DNA from: Streptomyces fructofermentans
GTDB taxonomy: Bacteria; Actinomycetota; Actinomycetes; Streptomycetales; Streptomycetaceae
Direction of reading: 5' to 3'
Assembly (NCBI RefSeq): GCF_014651055.1
Contig: NZ_BMWD01000038.1
Location: forward strand, 1 to 56,128
DNA: 56,128 nucleotides
This document shows positions 1 to 8,829 of this stretch, one piece after another; the stretch's first letter is position 1; the number at the start of each line of letters is the position of its first letter. Made by a program: the position numbers and the translations under genes. A model generated the notes under the pieces. It was given only the letters and a program-made list of their open reading frames with translations. It had not been told where the DNA came from and did not search any database.

Positions 1-217
1 CGACACCGCGTCGGTGCGCGCCGCCCCTTCGGCGTTCTCCGCCGCCCACTTCGCCGCAGGCGACGACACCCGCCAGGCCTCCCGAAGCCGTACGACACCG
101 TGCGGTTCGAGACGCGCCGACCGGAGCCGGACGTACTGGACTACCCTCGGCGCCGCCGACGTTCAGTCTGCGATCCGGGCCCACCGCGGCCGACTGCCAC
201 TCGGGAGACGCTGACGC
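1..217. other. Left edge, no gene supported
   Basis: This stretch precedes the first convincing gene. Short frames are open on both strands, but none shows a recognisable domain or a ribosome-binding site, and the window edge cuts anything that extends to the left. A purine-rich CGGGAGACG at about 203-211 lies just upstream of the ATG at 218 and probably serves that gene. Confidence 0.4.
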
Positions 218-1384
218 ATGGATACGCCACCATCGCCATTCGAAGCGGGGCCGACCGGCACGTCACCGGTCCTGGTCGGTGCGCTCGCCCCGTTGAGCAG
301 GCCCGGCTGGGCCGAGGCGGGCCGGCATCTGCTCGCCGGGCTCGAACTGGCCGTGGAGGAAGCCAACGACGCCGGCGGTATCGGCGGAAGACCCCTGGGA
401 CTGGTGGTTCGGGACACCGCGGCCGACCCGCACAGGGCGGCGGCGGCCGTCGACGAACTGGCACGCCTGGGCGTGGCCGCTCTGGCGGGGGAGTACCACA
501 GCGTGGTCGCCCGCGCCGCCGCCACGCGCGCCGACGCCCTCGGCCTGCCGTTCCTGTGCTCGTCGGCGGTGCTCGACGCGCTGACCGAGCAGCCCACGGA
601 TCGGGTCGCGCGCCTTGCCCCGGCGCAGTCCCACGGCTGGCGGACCTACGCCGACTTCCTTCTGGCCGCGGGCCACAGCCGCATCGCGGTGGCGGCCGAA
701 CCGAGCGTGTACTGGACATCGGGAACCCGCGTCCTGCGGGACCGCCTGGCCCCACGCGGCGGCACGCTCGTCCATCTCGATGCGCACGCGCTCGACCCGG
801 CGGCGTTGTGCGACCGCCTCGCCGAGAGCGGCGCGACAGCCGTTCTGCTCCTGGTCGGCCACCCCGAGCCCGCGGTACCGATCGTCAAGGCCGTCCGCCG
901 CGATCGGCGCCTCGCCGAGATTCTGATCGGTGCGCCGGCCGGGCAACCGGAGTTCGCGGACTGGTCGGCGTCGCTGGGCGACGACGGCACCGGCATCCCG
1001 TTCCTGCGCTATATGCCCGAGCGGTTCAGCCCGCTCGGGGTACGGGTCGAGGCGGCCCTGCGTGCGCGACTGGCCGGAACACCCTCGTTCGTCGCCTTCG
1101 AGGGCTACGACACGATCGCGGTGCTCGCCGAGGCCCTCCGTTCCCACGGCACGGACCGGGCGCGTACGGCCGCGTCCTGGCCGCAGCTCGCGGTCGAGGG
1201 CACCCGCGGGCGGATCCGGTTCTCGCGTACGCCCGGCATCGGCGTGTGGCAGTGGACATGGGCGCCGGTCCAAGTCGTCGACCGGGACCCCGGGGACCCC
1301 GGCCGCTTCCGGACCCTCCACGTCGGGCGGGGGAGCGCGGACGCCCCGCGCTCTCGGCCCGGCGGTGGCGGCGGGCCCATCTAG
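218..1384 (+). CDS. Periplasmic-binding-protein-like (LivK type I fold) protein without signal peptide
   Basis: The 388-aa product reads as a type I periplasmic binding domain of the branched-chain amino-acid/LivK family. Its N-terminal third has the typical run LVGALAPLSRPGW, then GLELAVEEANDAGGIGGRPL, and a later segment SFVAFEGYDTIAVLAEAL matches the hinge/C-lobe of the family. Such proteins normally bind small ligands outside the membrane and feed an ABC importer. Here the N-terminus (MDTPPSPFEAGP) has no hydrophobic signal or lipobox, and no permease or ATPase gene is adjacent, so a cytoplasmic sensor or orphan ligand-binding role is possible. The C-terminal 30 residues are Pro/Gly/Arg-rich and probably disordered. 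The ATG at 218 is preceded by GGGAGACGCTGACGC. Family confidence is good; ligand and cellular role are unknown. Confidence 0.75.
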   Translation: MDTPPSPFEAGPTGTSPVLVGALAPLSRPGWAEAGRHLLAGLELAVEEANDAGGIGGRPLGLVVRDTAADPHRAAAAVDELARLGVAALAGEYHSVVARAAATRADALGLPFLCSSAVLDALTEQPTDRVARLAPAQSHGWRTYADFLLAAGHSRIAVAAEPSVYWTSGTRVLRDRLAPRGGTLVHLDAHALDPAALCDRLAESGATAVLLLVGHPEPAVPIVKAVRRDRRLAEILIGAPAGQPEFADWSASLGDDGTGIPFLRYMPERFSPLGVRVEAALRARLAGTPSFVAFEGYDTIAVLAEALRSHGTDRARTAASWPQLAVEGTRGRIRFSRTPGIGVWQWTWAPVQVVDRDPGDPGRFRTLHVGRGSADAPRSRPGGGGGPI

Positions 1385-1530
1385 CATGGCGGTCATGACG
1401 ACGTGGGTCTCCGAAACGACCGGGTCCGGGGCCTCGGCTTCGTGCGGCACGGTTCCCCGTACGGGACCGCGCGGCGTCAACGCGCGTTGTCAACGCGTGA
1501 CGGGGCAGGGCGCAGTGCGGTGCCTACCGG

Positions 1531-2142
1531 TCATCGGCGGCCGGCCCGTCCGCGCTCGGTGCGCCGCAGTGCGCGCCGCTGCTTTCCCGGCAGGGTGGCG
1601 GCCAACTCGCCCACCGTGCAGACGTCGTGGCCCGGACCGTCGAGGCTGCCCCGGCACCACCACACGGGTGGGCCGTCCGTGCTCGTGTCGCCCGGGAGCC
1701 AGTCGGCAGTGGTCCCCGCGGGACGGGGGTGCGTGCCGATCCTGTGCTCAGGGCACACCGGCCACACCTGGGAGAGCAACTCCATGACGGTCGACTGCGC
1801 CGCGTCCGCGACCAGGGTCAGGGCCGTTCCCGCGTCGTCCGGCTCCGGCGGGTCGCCGTCCTCCGGGTCGACCGCGTTCACCTGGTCGCCGTGCCAACGG
1901 CCGTCCGACATCGCCACGTACACCTGAGGTGTGTCGATCGCGCCCGAGGGCAGGGGCCGACCGGGCGGGGCGACGACGAGGACCAGCGCGTCCCGACCCG
2001 GCAGAGTCGCCGACAGATCGCGGTTGACCACGGCGAGGGCGGCCTCCAGCATCGGCCACTCGCCGGGTTCGGCCCTCCTGGGTACGTCGAAGTGCCGCAG
2101 GTCGTCGCCGGGTTCTGCCCCGAAGTGCGCGAAGTCGTTCAC
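1531..2142 (-). CDS. Hypothetical protein, Streptomyces-type
   Basis: A 203-aa protein read from a GTG start at 2142. I do not recognise a named family. The N-terminal half is acidic and looks globular (ALAVVNRDLSATLPG, ALVLVVAPPGRPL). The C-terminal part contains WPVCPEH and WWCRG, with Cys and His residues that could form a metal site, and ends in a strongly basic tail (KQRRALRRTERGRAGRR). It lies 66 bp downstream of the excalibur-domain gene on the same strand, so the two may be cotranscribed. Codon use is typical of the window, which supports a real gene. Confidence 0.6.
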   Translation of the reverse strand: MNDFAHFGAEPGDDLRHFDVPRRAEPGEWPMLEAALAVVNRDLSATLPGRDALVLVVAPPGRPLPSGAIDTPQVYVAMSDGRWHGDQVNAVDPEDGDPPEPDDAGTALTLVADAAQSTVMELLSQVWPVCPEHRIGTHPRPAGTTADWLPGDTSTDGPPVWWCRGSLDGPGHDVCTVGELAATLPGKQRRALRRTERGRAGRR

Positions 2143-2208
2143 CGGGACATGGTCCCAGCCGTGCGGATCCCCGGTGCCACCAGCTCACCGACCGGGCGAG
2201 GCGTGGTG

Positions 2209-2679
2209 TCAGGAGTCGCAGCCGACTCCGTCGCCGTCCCGGTCGAGGTGGGAGGCGTATCCGGGTTCGCCGCGGTGGACGGGGGCGGCGCCCGCGGCAC
2301 GGGCTTCGCCGCAGTTGGCGTAGTGGACGCTGCCGGTGTCGTCGCCACCCGTGGTGCCGCTTCCGCTGCTGCCGTCGTCCTCGGCGGCGGCCCTGGCGGT
2401 GACGGTGACTCTGACCTTCACCTTCCGTGTCTCGGTGACGGTGGGAGCGGGCTCCGGCGTGGCGGTGGCGGTGGCCGTCGCCGTGATGGTGACGGTGGGT
2501 CGCGGGGCGGCGGCGGCAGGTTCGCTCTTGTCGTCCCTCGGTTGCGGATCGCCCGCTCCGGCGCCGAGGCCGACGAGGAAGGCGAGCGCCAGGGCGGGCA
2601 GCAGGTAGCGCTTCCGTGCCCATTTCGGCGCGGGTCTGACCACCGGTGGCGTGGGCGGGTTCGTGTACGGGTTGGCCAT
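2209..2679 (-). CDS. Excalibur calcium-binding domain membrane protein
   Basis: The 156-aa product begins MANPYTN, chosen because the upstream sequence reads AGGGGGAGCG directly before this ATG; a longer in-frame extension to 2841 lacks such a site. Residues about 25-42 (LLPALALAFLVGLGAGAG) form one membrane segment. A Thr/Ala/Pro-rich linker with alternating TATATATP follows. The C-terminus (residues about 118-156) is an excalibur domain: an invariant Cys in YANCGEA, a Tyr in GYASHLD, and the final DRDGDGVGC calcium-loop-like motif with its second Cys. The domain should be outside the cell. Excalibur domains often accompany thermonuclease-like or wall-associated proteins; no nuclease domain is present here. 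Confidence 0.85.
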   Translation of the reverse strand: MANPYTNPPTPPVVRPAPKWARKRYLLPALALAFLVGLGAGAGDPQPRDDKSEPAAAAPRPTVTITATATATATPEPAPTVTETRKVKVRVTVTARAAAEDDGSSGSGTTGGDDTGSVHYANCGEARAAGAAPVHRGEPGYASHLDRDGDGVGCDS

Positions 2680-3060
2680 TCGCTCCCCCTGGTGCAGACG
2701 CGAGGCGATGACAGTAGTACTTCGCCTCTCCGCCGGAGGGGCGAACGGACGCAGCGTCATTCCTTCGTGGGGCAGGGCGGAGCGCCGGCCCCGTGACGGT
2801 CGCTGACGACGTGGGGACAACCGGAACGGCGCGGCCGCCACGGACGAACCACCAAGCGCGGCACTTTGTCCCGAGCAGGGAAAAAGTTTCTTGATCCTCT
2901 GCGTAATGGGTTACGGAGTTCGACAAAGCTCGCTAACTTCCTTGAAATGAACCGGTCATAAAGCTGCGACCGGCCATGACGGCGCGACGGCGCGCGCCTG
3001 TGCACCGCTTGGCAGTCCGGCGAGGGCTGCTGTCATCCCACCCCACACTGGGAGACCTCT
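2680..3060. other. Intergenic region upstream of the sugar dehydrogenase gene
   Basis: This 381-bp gap between divergent genes holds a distinctly AT-richer block at about 2876-2960, unlike the surrounding DNA. That block contains a promoter-like and operator-like arrangement annotated separately. The part near 2680-2760 should carry the excalibur gene promoter, but no clear hexamers were seen. No additional coding sequence is convincing. Confidence 0.5.
2902..2939 (+). promoter_or_regulatory. Candidate promoter with overlapping inverted repeat
   Basis: TTACGG at 2911-2916 and TAACTT at 2934-2939 are separated by exactly 17 bp and resemble -35/-10 hexamers. A small inverted repeat CGTAA-TGGG-TTACG (2902-2915) overlaps the -35, a position suited to a repressor. 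The block lies in an AT-rich patch about 120 bp upstream of the GTG at 3061. The assignment is by eye only. Confidence 0.35.
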
Positions 3061-5916
3061 GTGCGCTCGAAACCGCTCAGACACAGACGTGTCCGTCATC
3101 TGCTGACCGCCCTGGCATGCGCCATCGGCTGTCTGCTGCCCATCTCCCCGGCCGCCGCCCGACCCGCGGAGCCGGCCGACGAACGCGAACCCGCGGCGGC
3201 TGCCGTCGAGTTCCAGCAGGTCACGCTCGCCAAGGGCGTGGCGGAGACCGGCGAACCCATGACCCTGGCGGTGCTGCCGGACCGCTCGGTCCTGCACACC
3301 GCCCGCGACGGCACGGTCCGGCTGACGAACGCGGCCGGGACCACCTCCGTCGCGGGCAAGCTGGACGTGTACAGCCACGACGAGGAGGGCCTGCAAGGCG
3401 TCGCCGTGGACCCCGGCTTCACGTCCAACCGGTACATCTACCTCTACTACGCCCCCAGGCTCAGCACCCCGGCCGGTGACGCCCCCTCCGACGGGACGGC
3501 CTCCGACTTCGCCCCCTTCGACGGGGTGAACCGGCTGTCCCGGTACGTCCTCAAGACCGACGGCACCCTGGACCTCGGCAGCGAGAAGAAGATCCTCGAC
3601 GTGCCCGCCTCCCGCGGCATCTGCTGCCACGTCGGCGGCGACATCGACTTCGACGCGGCCGGAAACCTGTACCTGTCCACCGGCGACGACACCAACCCCT
3701 TCGCCTCGGACAGCTACACGCCGATCGACGAGCGCTCCAGCCGCAACCCCGCCTTCGACGCCCAGCGTTCCGCCGCCAACACCAACGACCTGCGCGGCAA
3801 GGTTCTGCGGATCAAGGTCAACGCCGACGGCTCGTACGCGATCCCGAGCGGCAACCTCTTCCCGGCCGGCACCGCGAAGACCCGCCCGGAGATCTACGCG
3901 ATGGGCTTCCGCAACCCGTTCCGCATGAGCGTCGACAAGGCCACCGGAATCGTGTACCTCGGTGACTACGGCCCCGACGCCGGAACGGCCAGTCCCACGC
4001 GCGGACCCGGCGGACAGGTGGAGTTCAACCGGATCACCAAGGCCGGCAACTACGGCTGGCCGTACTGCACCGGCGACAACGACGCCTACATCGACTACAA
4101 CTTCGCCACCGGTTCCTCCGGCTCGGCCTTCAACTGCGCCTCGCCCACGAACAATTCGCCCAACAACACCGGCCTCACCAGCCTGCCTCCCGCCCAGGTC
4201 GCCTGGATTCCCTACGACGGCGGATCCGTGCCCGAGTTCGGCAACGGCTCGGAGTCCCCGATGGGCGGCCCTGTCTACCGCTACAACGCGGCCTCCACCT
4301 CCGAGGTGAAGTTCCCGCAGGAGTACGACGGAGACTTCTTCGCGGGCGAGTTCGGCCGCCGCTGGATCAAGCGCATCGAGTCCGGCGGCGACGGCACCGT
4401 CCAGTCCATCAACTCCGTCCCCTGGAGCGGCACCCAGGTGATGGACATGGCCTTCGGACCCGACGGAGCCCTCTACGTCCTCGACTACGGCACCGGCTAC
4501 TTCAGCGGAGACGCCAACTCCGCCCTCTACCGCATAGAACACGTCACCGACGGCCTGGCCCCGACCGCCCAGGCGAAGGCCGACGTCACCTCGGGCAAGG
4601 CGCCCCTGGCCGTCTCGTTCTCGTCGGCCGGCAGCACCGACCCGGACGGCGGCACCCTCGGGTACGCCTGGACGTTCGGCGACGGCGGCATCTCGACCGC
4701 CGCCAACCCGTCCCACACGTACAGCGCCAACGGCCAGTACACGGCGACGCTCAAGGTCACGGACACCACCGGCAAGTCGGCGACGGCCTCCGTGCAGATC
4801 ACGGTGGGCAACACCGCGCCCACGGTCCGGCTGGACCTGCCCCTCGACGGAAGCATCCACGACTACGGCGACGCCATCCCGTTCAAGGTGACGGTGACCG
4901 ACCCCGAGGACGGCACCATCGACTGCACCAAGGTGAAGGTCACCTTCATCGTCGGACACGACAGCCACGGCCACCCGCAGACCTCGACCACCGGGTGCAG
5001 CGGCACGCTCCAGACCCTCGCGGACGGCGAACACGACCCCAACGCCAACATCTTCGGCGTGATCGACGCCGAGTACACCGACAAGGGAGCCGGCGGCCAG
5101 CCCGCGCTGACCACGCACGACCAGCACGTCACCCAGCCCAGCCACCGGCAGGGCGAGCACTACGGGGACTCCGCGGGCGTCGACGTCGTCTCCCACGGTC
5201 CCGCACACGGCGGGAAGACCGTCGGCAACATCGAGAACGGCGACTGGATCTCCTTCAAGCCCTACGCCCTCGGCAACGCGACACGGTTCACCGCCCGGGT
5301 CTCCTCGGCGGGCGCGGGCGGCACCATCGAGGTCCGTACCGGCTCCGCCACCGGCACCCTGCTCGGCACGGCGACCGTGCCGGTGACCGGCGGCTGGGAG
5401 ACCTTCCAGGACGTGACGGCCTCCCTGAGCAACCAGCCCACCGCCTCCACCTCCCTCTACCTCGTCTTCAAGGGCGGCAGCGGCGCGCTCTTCGACGTGG
5501 ACGAGTTCTCCTTCACCACCTCCGGCGGCACCACCCGTACGGGTGAGGTGAAGGGTGTGGGTGGCAAGTGCCTGGATGTGGACAACGCCCAGTCGGCTGA
5601 CGGTACGAAGGTGCAGATCTGGACGTGCAACGGTTCGGGTGCGCAGAAGTGGTCGGTTCCGGGTGACGGGACTTTGAGGGTGTTGGGCAAGTGCCTGGAT
5701 GTGTCGGGTGGGGGGAGTGCGGACGGTACGAAGATCCAGTTGTGGACGTGCAACGGGACGGGTGCGCAGTCGTGGGCGGCGCAGTCGGACGGTACGGTCC
5801 GCAATCCGCAGTCGGGCAAGTGCCTGGACGCGTCCGGTGGTACGTGGAACGACGGTACCGCGGTGCACCTGTGGACCTGCCATGCCAACGCCAACCAGAA
5901 ATGGACCCTGCCCTGA
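3061..5916 (+). CDS. Secreted PQQ-type sugar dehydrogenase with PKD, CBM6-like and ricin-B domains
   Basis: A 951-aa exported protein starting at GTG 3061, preceded by GGGAGACCTCT. Residues 1-34 are a Sec signal peptide (basic start, hydrophobic core, cleavage near PAAA). Residues about 45-495 match the glucose/sorbosone dehydrogenase six-bladed propeller, including LQGVAVDPGF, YAMGFRNPFRMSVD and FGPDGALYVLDYG. A PKD domain follows at about 499-583 (YAWTFGDGG), then a spacer to about 690, a CBM6-like beta-sandwich at about 694-820 (ENGDWISF), and a ricin-type beta-trefoil at 828-951 with three Q-x-W signatures (QKW, QSW, QKW). It probably binds polysaccharide outside the cell and oxidises a sugar or a carbohydrate end. 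The ricin-coding segment (about 5540-5880) uses many GGT/GTG/CTG/TCG codons, while the preceding 2.4 kb is almost uniformly C-ending. Confidence 0.88.
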   Translation: MRSKPLRHRRVRHLLTALACAIGCLLPISPAAARPAEPADEREPAAAAVEFQQVTLAKGVAETGEPMTLAVLPDRSVLHTARDGTVRLTNAAGTTSVAGKLDVYSHDEEGLQGVAVDPGFTSNRYIYLYYAPRLSTPAGDAPSDGTASDFAPFDGVNRLSRYVLKTDGTLDLGSEKKILDVPASRGICCHVGGDIDFDAAGNLYLSTGDDTNPFASDSYTPIDERSSRNPAFDAQRSAANTNDLRGKVLRIKVNADGSYAIPSGNLFPAGTAKTRPEIYAMGFRNPFRMSVDKATGIVYLGDYGPDAGTASPTRGPGGQVEFNRITKAGNYGWPYCTGDNDAYIDYNFATGSSGSAFNCASPTNNSPNNTGLTSLPPAQVAWIPYDGGSVPEFGNGSESPMGGPVYRYNAASTSEVKFPQEYDGDFFAGEFGRRWIKRIESGGDGTVQSINSVPWSGTQVMDMAFGPDGALYVLDYGTGYFSGDANSALYRIEHVTDGLAPTAQAKADVTSGKAPLAVSFSSAGSTDPDGGTLGYAWTFGDGGISTAANPSHTYSANGQYTATLKVTDTTGKSATASVQITVGNTAPTVRLDLPLDGSIHDYGDAIPFKVTVTDPEDGTIDCTKVKVTFIVGHDSHGHPQTSTTGCSGTLQTLADGEHDPNANIFGVIDAEYTDKGAGGQPALTTHDQHVTQPSHRQGEHYGDSAGVDVVSHGPAHGGKTVGNIENGDWISFKPYALGNATRFTARVSSAGAGGTIEVRTGSATGTLLGTATVPVTGGWETFQDVTASLSNQPTASTSLYLVFKGGSGALFDVDEFSFTTSGGTTRTGEVKGVGGKCLDVDNAQSADGTKVQIWTCNGSGAQKWSVPGDGTLRVLGKCLDVSGGGSADGTKIQLWTCNGTGAQSWAAQSDGTVRNPQSGKCLDASGGTWNDGTAVHLWTCHANANQKWTLP

Positions 5917-5984
5917 CGAAGGTCCGACCGACCGGCCGACCACCGGGAGGCGGCCGGGCCGCGTAGGACTCACCTCGCACACCC

Positions 5985-6029
5985 CGCTCACCCCGCCCGC
6001 CCCGTGCACCGGGGCGGGCGGGGTGAGCG
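5985..6029 (+). terminator. Strong rho-independent-type hairpin after the sugar dehydrogenase
   Basis: A perfect 19-bp inverted repeat (5985-6003 pairs with 6011-6029) has a 7-nt loop and lies 68 bp past the stop codon. There is no U-tract, which is usual for Streptomyces terminators. Confidence 0.85.
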
Positions 6030-6146
6030 GCGTCCGCGTACGCGGAGCCCGGTGCGCGGACCCCCGTGCCGCGGGGCCGGTCCGGGGCGTACGGGCAGGC
6101 GGGAAACAGGATGCGGACCGCCGGCTCGGTGGTGTGTGATCGAGCC

Positions 6147-7013
6147 ATGGCGATGGCGCTGGGCACACCGGGGGTCGACGGGCTCGACGACGCCGTGGGC
6201 GTACTGCGGGAGTGGCAGTACGAGGGAGCACCGGCGCAGCTGCATCCGGGGGACCTGGGCTGGTACTGGCGGGCGGGCGCGGAGGCGACCGCCGAGGCCG
6301 TCAGGACGTGGCGCCGGGACGGGCGGACCGTCGCCGTCGGGCTGCTGGACGGGCCAGGACTGCTGCGGCTGACGACCGCGCCGGACGCCCGGCGCGACGA
6401 GGAGCTGGCCCGGCGGCTGGTGGCGGACGTGACCGACCCTCGGCGCGGCGTGCTGCCCGGGGGGCCGGCGGACATCGAGGCGCCGCGGGACGCGCTGATC
6501 CACGACCTGCTCACCGACGCGGGCTGGACCGGCGGAGAGCCGTGGACGCCGCTGCACCGGGACCTCACGGCCCCGGTGCGGGAGCCGGGAGCGCGGATCG
6601 AGGCGGTCGGACCCGGGAAGGCGCACGTGTACGCCGCCGTGCAGCGGGCGGCGTTCGACGCGTCGACGTTCACGGAGGAGCGCTGGCACGCCATGGCGGC
6701 CGGACCCCCGTTCGGGGACGCCCGCTGCCTGGTGGCGTACGACGACCGGGGCGACGCGGCCGCCGCCGTCACGGTGTGGTCGGCGGGCCCCGGCAGGCCC
6801 GGCCTGCTCGAACCGATGGGCGTCCACCGGGAACACCGCCGCCGGGGATTCGGCGAGGCGATCTCCCTCGCCGCGGCGGCCGCCCTCCGGGAGCTCGGCG
6901 CGTCGAGCGCCGTCGTGTGCACCCCGAGTTCCAACATCGCGGCCGTCGCCACCTACGAGTCGGCGGGCTTCAAGCGGCGCCCCGAGGTCCGGGACCTGCA
7001 CCGGAACGCCTGA
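6147..7013 (+). CDS. GNAT-family N-acetyltransferase (probably tandem domains)
   Basis: The 288-aa product starts MAMALGTPG at 6147; an upstream in-frame ATG exists, but the residues before 6147 look non-coding. The C-terminal half is a clear GNAT fold: LEPMGVHREHRRRGFGEAI carries the R/Q-x-x-G-x-G/A acetyl-CoA pyrophosphate loop, followed by ALRELGASSAVV and NIAAVATYESAGFKRR, the usual beta-bulge/helix ending. The N-terminal half (LGWYWRAGAE, VAVGLLDGPG) resembles a degenerate second GNAT domain, as in mycothiol-synthase-like tandem proteins. The substrate cannot be told. It stands alone between the 5985-6029 terminator and the FG-GAP gene. Confidence 0.8.
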   Translation: MAMALGTPGVDGLDDAVGVLREWQYEGAPAQLHPGDLGWYWRAGAEATAEAVRTWRRDGRTVAVGLLDGPGLLRLTTAPDARRDEELARRLVADVTDPRRGVLPGGPADIEAPRDALIHDLLTDAGWTGGEPWTPLHRDLTAPVREPGARIEAVGPGKAHVYAAVQRAAFDASTFTEERWHAMAAGPPFGDARCLVAYDDRGDAAAAVTVWSAGPGRPGLLEPMGVHREHRRRGFGEAISLAAAAALRELGASSAVVCTPSSNIAAVATYESAGFKRRPEVRDLHRNA

Positions 7014-7244
7014 ACGGGCCGGCGGGGAGGGCAGGCAGGGCGCGCTGCCCGGTGCGCCCGCGCCCCCGTGGGGCGGCTGCGCGGTTCGGTGGCCCTGCGC
7101 GGCCGCGCCTGCCCGCCGCCCCAGGCGTTCCCACGTCCTCAGTTCATCTCTTGTTCAGCACACAACCATCAGCCGTTGCCGCGTGTCTCACAGTCATATT
7201 GCACCCGTGCGCGGCTTCGAGGCCGTGTGCTTCTAGGAGGACTT

Positions 7245-8717
7245 GTGGCCACCCGCCGACTCGCCGTATCGACCGCGGTAGCCGCTGCTCTGATCGGCAC
7301 GTTCAGCGTGCCGCTCGTTGCGGGCACCGCATCCGCCGCAGACCGTGCCGTCACCGTGCGCGAGGACTTCAACGGCGACGGCTACCAGGACGTAGCCGTA
7401 TCCGCTCCCGGCGCCACGGTGGGCGGTCACGCCTGGGCCGGCTACCTGACGATCACCTACGGCACGCCGAGCGGCCTCGACACGGCGCACCCCACCGTCA
7501 TCACCGCGGACACCCCGGGCGTTCCCGGCGAATCCCACGAAAACGGGGTCTTCGGTGCCGCGCTCGTGGCCCGCGACCTGGACGGCGACGGCCTGACGGA
7601 CCTCGTCCTGGGGGGCCGCGAGTACCGTGCCGAGGAGAACGTCAGCGGATCGGTGATCGTCCTGTGGGGCCGCACGGCCGGCATCTCCGGGCAGGACGCC
7701 GTCCGCATCGGCGCGGCGGCGAACGCCGAGGTCGGCGAAGACCTCACCGCGGGCGACTTCAACGGCGACGGTCACACCGACCTGTTCATGCGCAGCGGTG
7801 ACGACTACGACTACCGGGCCGTCCTCTACGGCCCCTTCGACCGCACCGGTGCCCCCGCGAGCGAGCAGCAGCTGATGGTGTTCAGCACCGACAACACGCT
7901 CAACTCCACCGCGGCCGGCGACTTCAACGGTGACGGCATCGAGGACCTCGCGACCTTCTTCGTCTACGAGAACCACGCCGAGGGCGGCAAGCTCTGGCTC
8001 GGGACGAAGGACGGCCTGGCCACCGTCCCGCAGCGGCTGCCCTCCGCCAGCGCCACCGCCGTCGCCGACTTCGACAAGGACGGCTACGCCGACCTCGCCA
8101 CGCGTGTCTTCCCGGGCGGCGACACCGAGCTGGTCGACGACCCGGGCACCGTCAAGATCTACTACGGTTCGTCCTCCGGCCCGAGCCAGACCCGCACCAA
8201 GACCTTCACGCAGCAGACCGCGGGCGTGCCCGGCGTGAGCGAGAAGAACGACCACTTCGGGGCGCGCCTGAGCGCCGGTGACGTGAACGGCGACGGGTAC
8301 CCCGACCTGGCCGTGGGCGTCCCCGGCGAGGCGATCGGCTCGGTGACCAAGGCCGGCTCCGTGGTGCTCCTCAGGGGCGGCAAGGGCGGACTCACCGGCA
8401 CGGGCGCGCAGGCGTTCCACCAGGACACCGCGGGCGTTCCCGGGGTCGCCGAGAAGGGCGACCTGTTCGGCGGCTCGCTGCGGCTGCTCGACGTGACGGG
8501 TGACGGGAAGGCGGACCTGACCGCGGGCGCGCCCAGCGAGGACCTCGGCACCGTCAAGAACGGCGGCGCGGTGTGGGTGCTGCGCGGTGCGGCGTCCGGC
8601 CTGACGGCCTCGAAGTCGGTCGCGCACAACCCCGTGGACCTCGGGGCGCCGTCGGCGAACGCGCAGTACGGCGCGAACCTCAGCGGAGACAACGGCCCGG
8701 GCGTCAACTTCCCGTAA
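7245..8717 (+). CDS. Secreted FG-GAP repeat (integrin-alpha-like propeller) protein
   Basis: The start is GTG 7245, fixed by the ribosome-binding site AGGAGGACTT. The 490-aa product has a Sec signal peptide (VATRRLAVSTAV...GTASA, cleavage near residue 32). Seven calcium-loop motifs follow, including FNGDGYQD, LDGDGLTD, FNGDGHTD, FNGDGIED, FDKDGYAD, VNGDGYPD and VTGDGKAD, interleaved with GVPG blade motifs; together these build a seven-bladed FG-GAP propeller. It should be extracellular and calcium-stabilised. Its partner is unknown. A paralogue with the same architecture lies at 34807-36192 on the other strand. Confidence 0.9.
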   Translation: MATRRLAVSTAVAAALIGTFSVPLVAGTASAADRAVTVREDFNGDGYQDVAVSAPGATVGGHAWAGYLTITYGTPSGLDTAHPTVITADTPGVPGESHENGVFGAALVARDLDGDGLTDLVLGGREYRAEENVSGSVIVLWGRTAGISGQDAVRIGAAANAEVGEDLTAGDFNGDGHTDLFMRSGDDYDYRAVLYGPFDRTGAPASEQQLMVFSTDNTLNSTAAGDFNGDGIEDLATFFVYENHAEGGKLWLGTKDGLATVPQRLPSASATAVADFDKDGYADLATRVFPGGDTELVDDPGTVKIYYGSSSGPSQTRTKTFTQQTAGVPGVSEKNDHFGARLSAGDVNGDGYPDLAVGVPGEAIGSVTKAGSVVLLRGGKGGLTGTGAQAFHQDTAGVPGVAEKGDLFGGSLRLLDVTGDGKADLTAGAPSEDLGTVKNGGAVWVLRGAASGLTASKSVAHNPVDLGAPSANAQYGANLSGDNGPGVNFP

Positions 8718-8778
8718 CCGCTCGACCGCTGTGCCGGCACGGGCGCCGTCCGTGCACCGTACGTGTCAAGCCCTTCCA

Positions 8779-8809
8779 CCGCCCGTGCCGGTCCGTCCGG
8801 CACGGGCGG
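8779..8809. terminator. Bidirectional terminator hairpin
   Basis: A perfect 13-bp stem (8779-8791 with 8797-8809) and a TCCGT loop sit between the convergent FG-GAP gene and RidA gene. Confidence 0.8.
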
Positions 8810-8829
8810 CGGAGGGCCGCCGGGCCGCG

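Noticed and set aside
2956..6231. 1091-codon minus-strand frame opposite the sugar dehydrogenase
   Set aside because: Low-complexity Gly/Val/Arg translation typical of an antisense GC-rich frame; the plus-strand gene has clear domains and a signal peptide.
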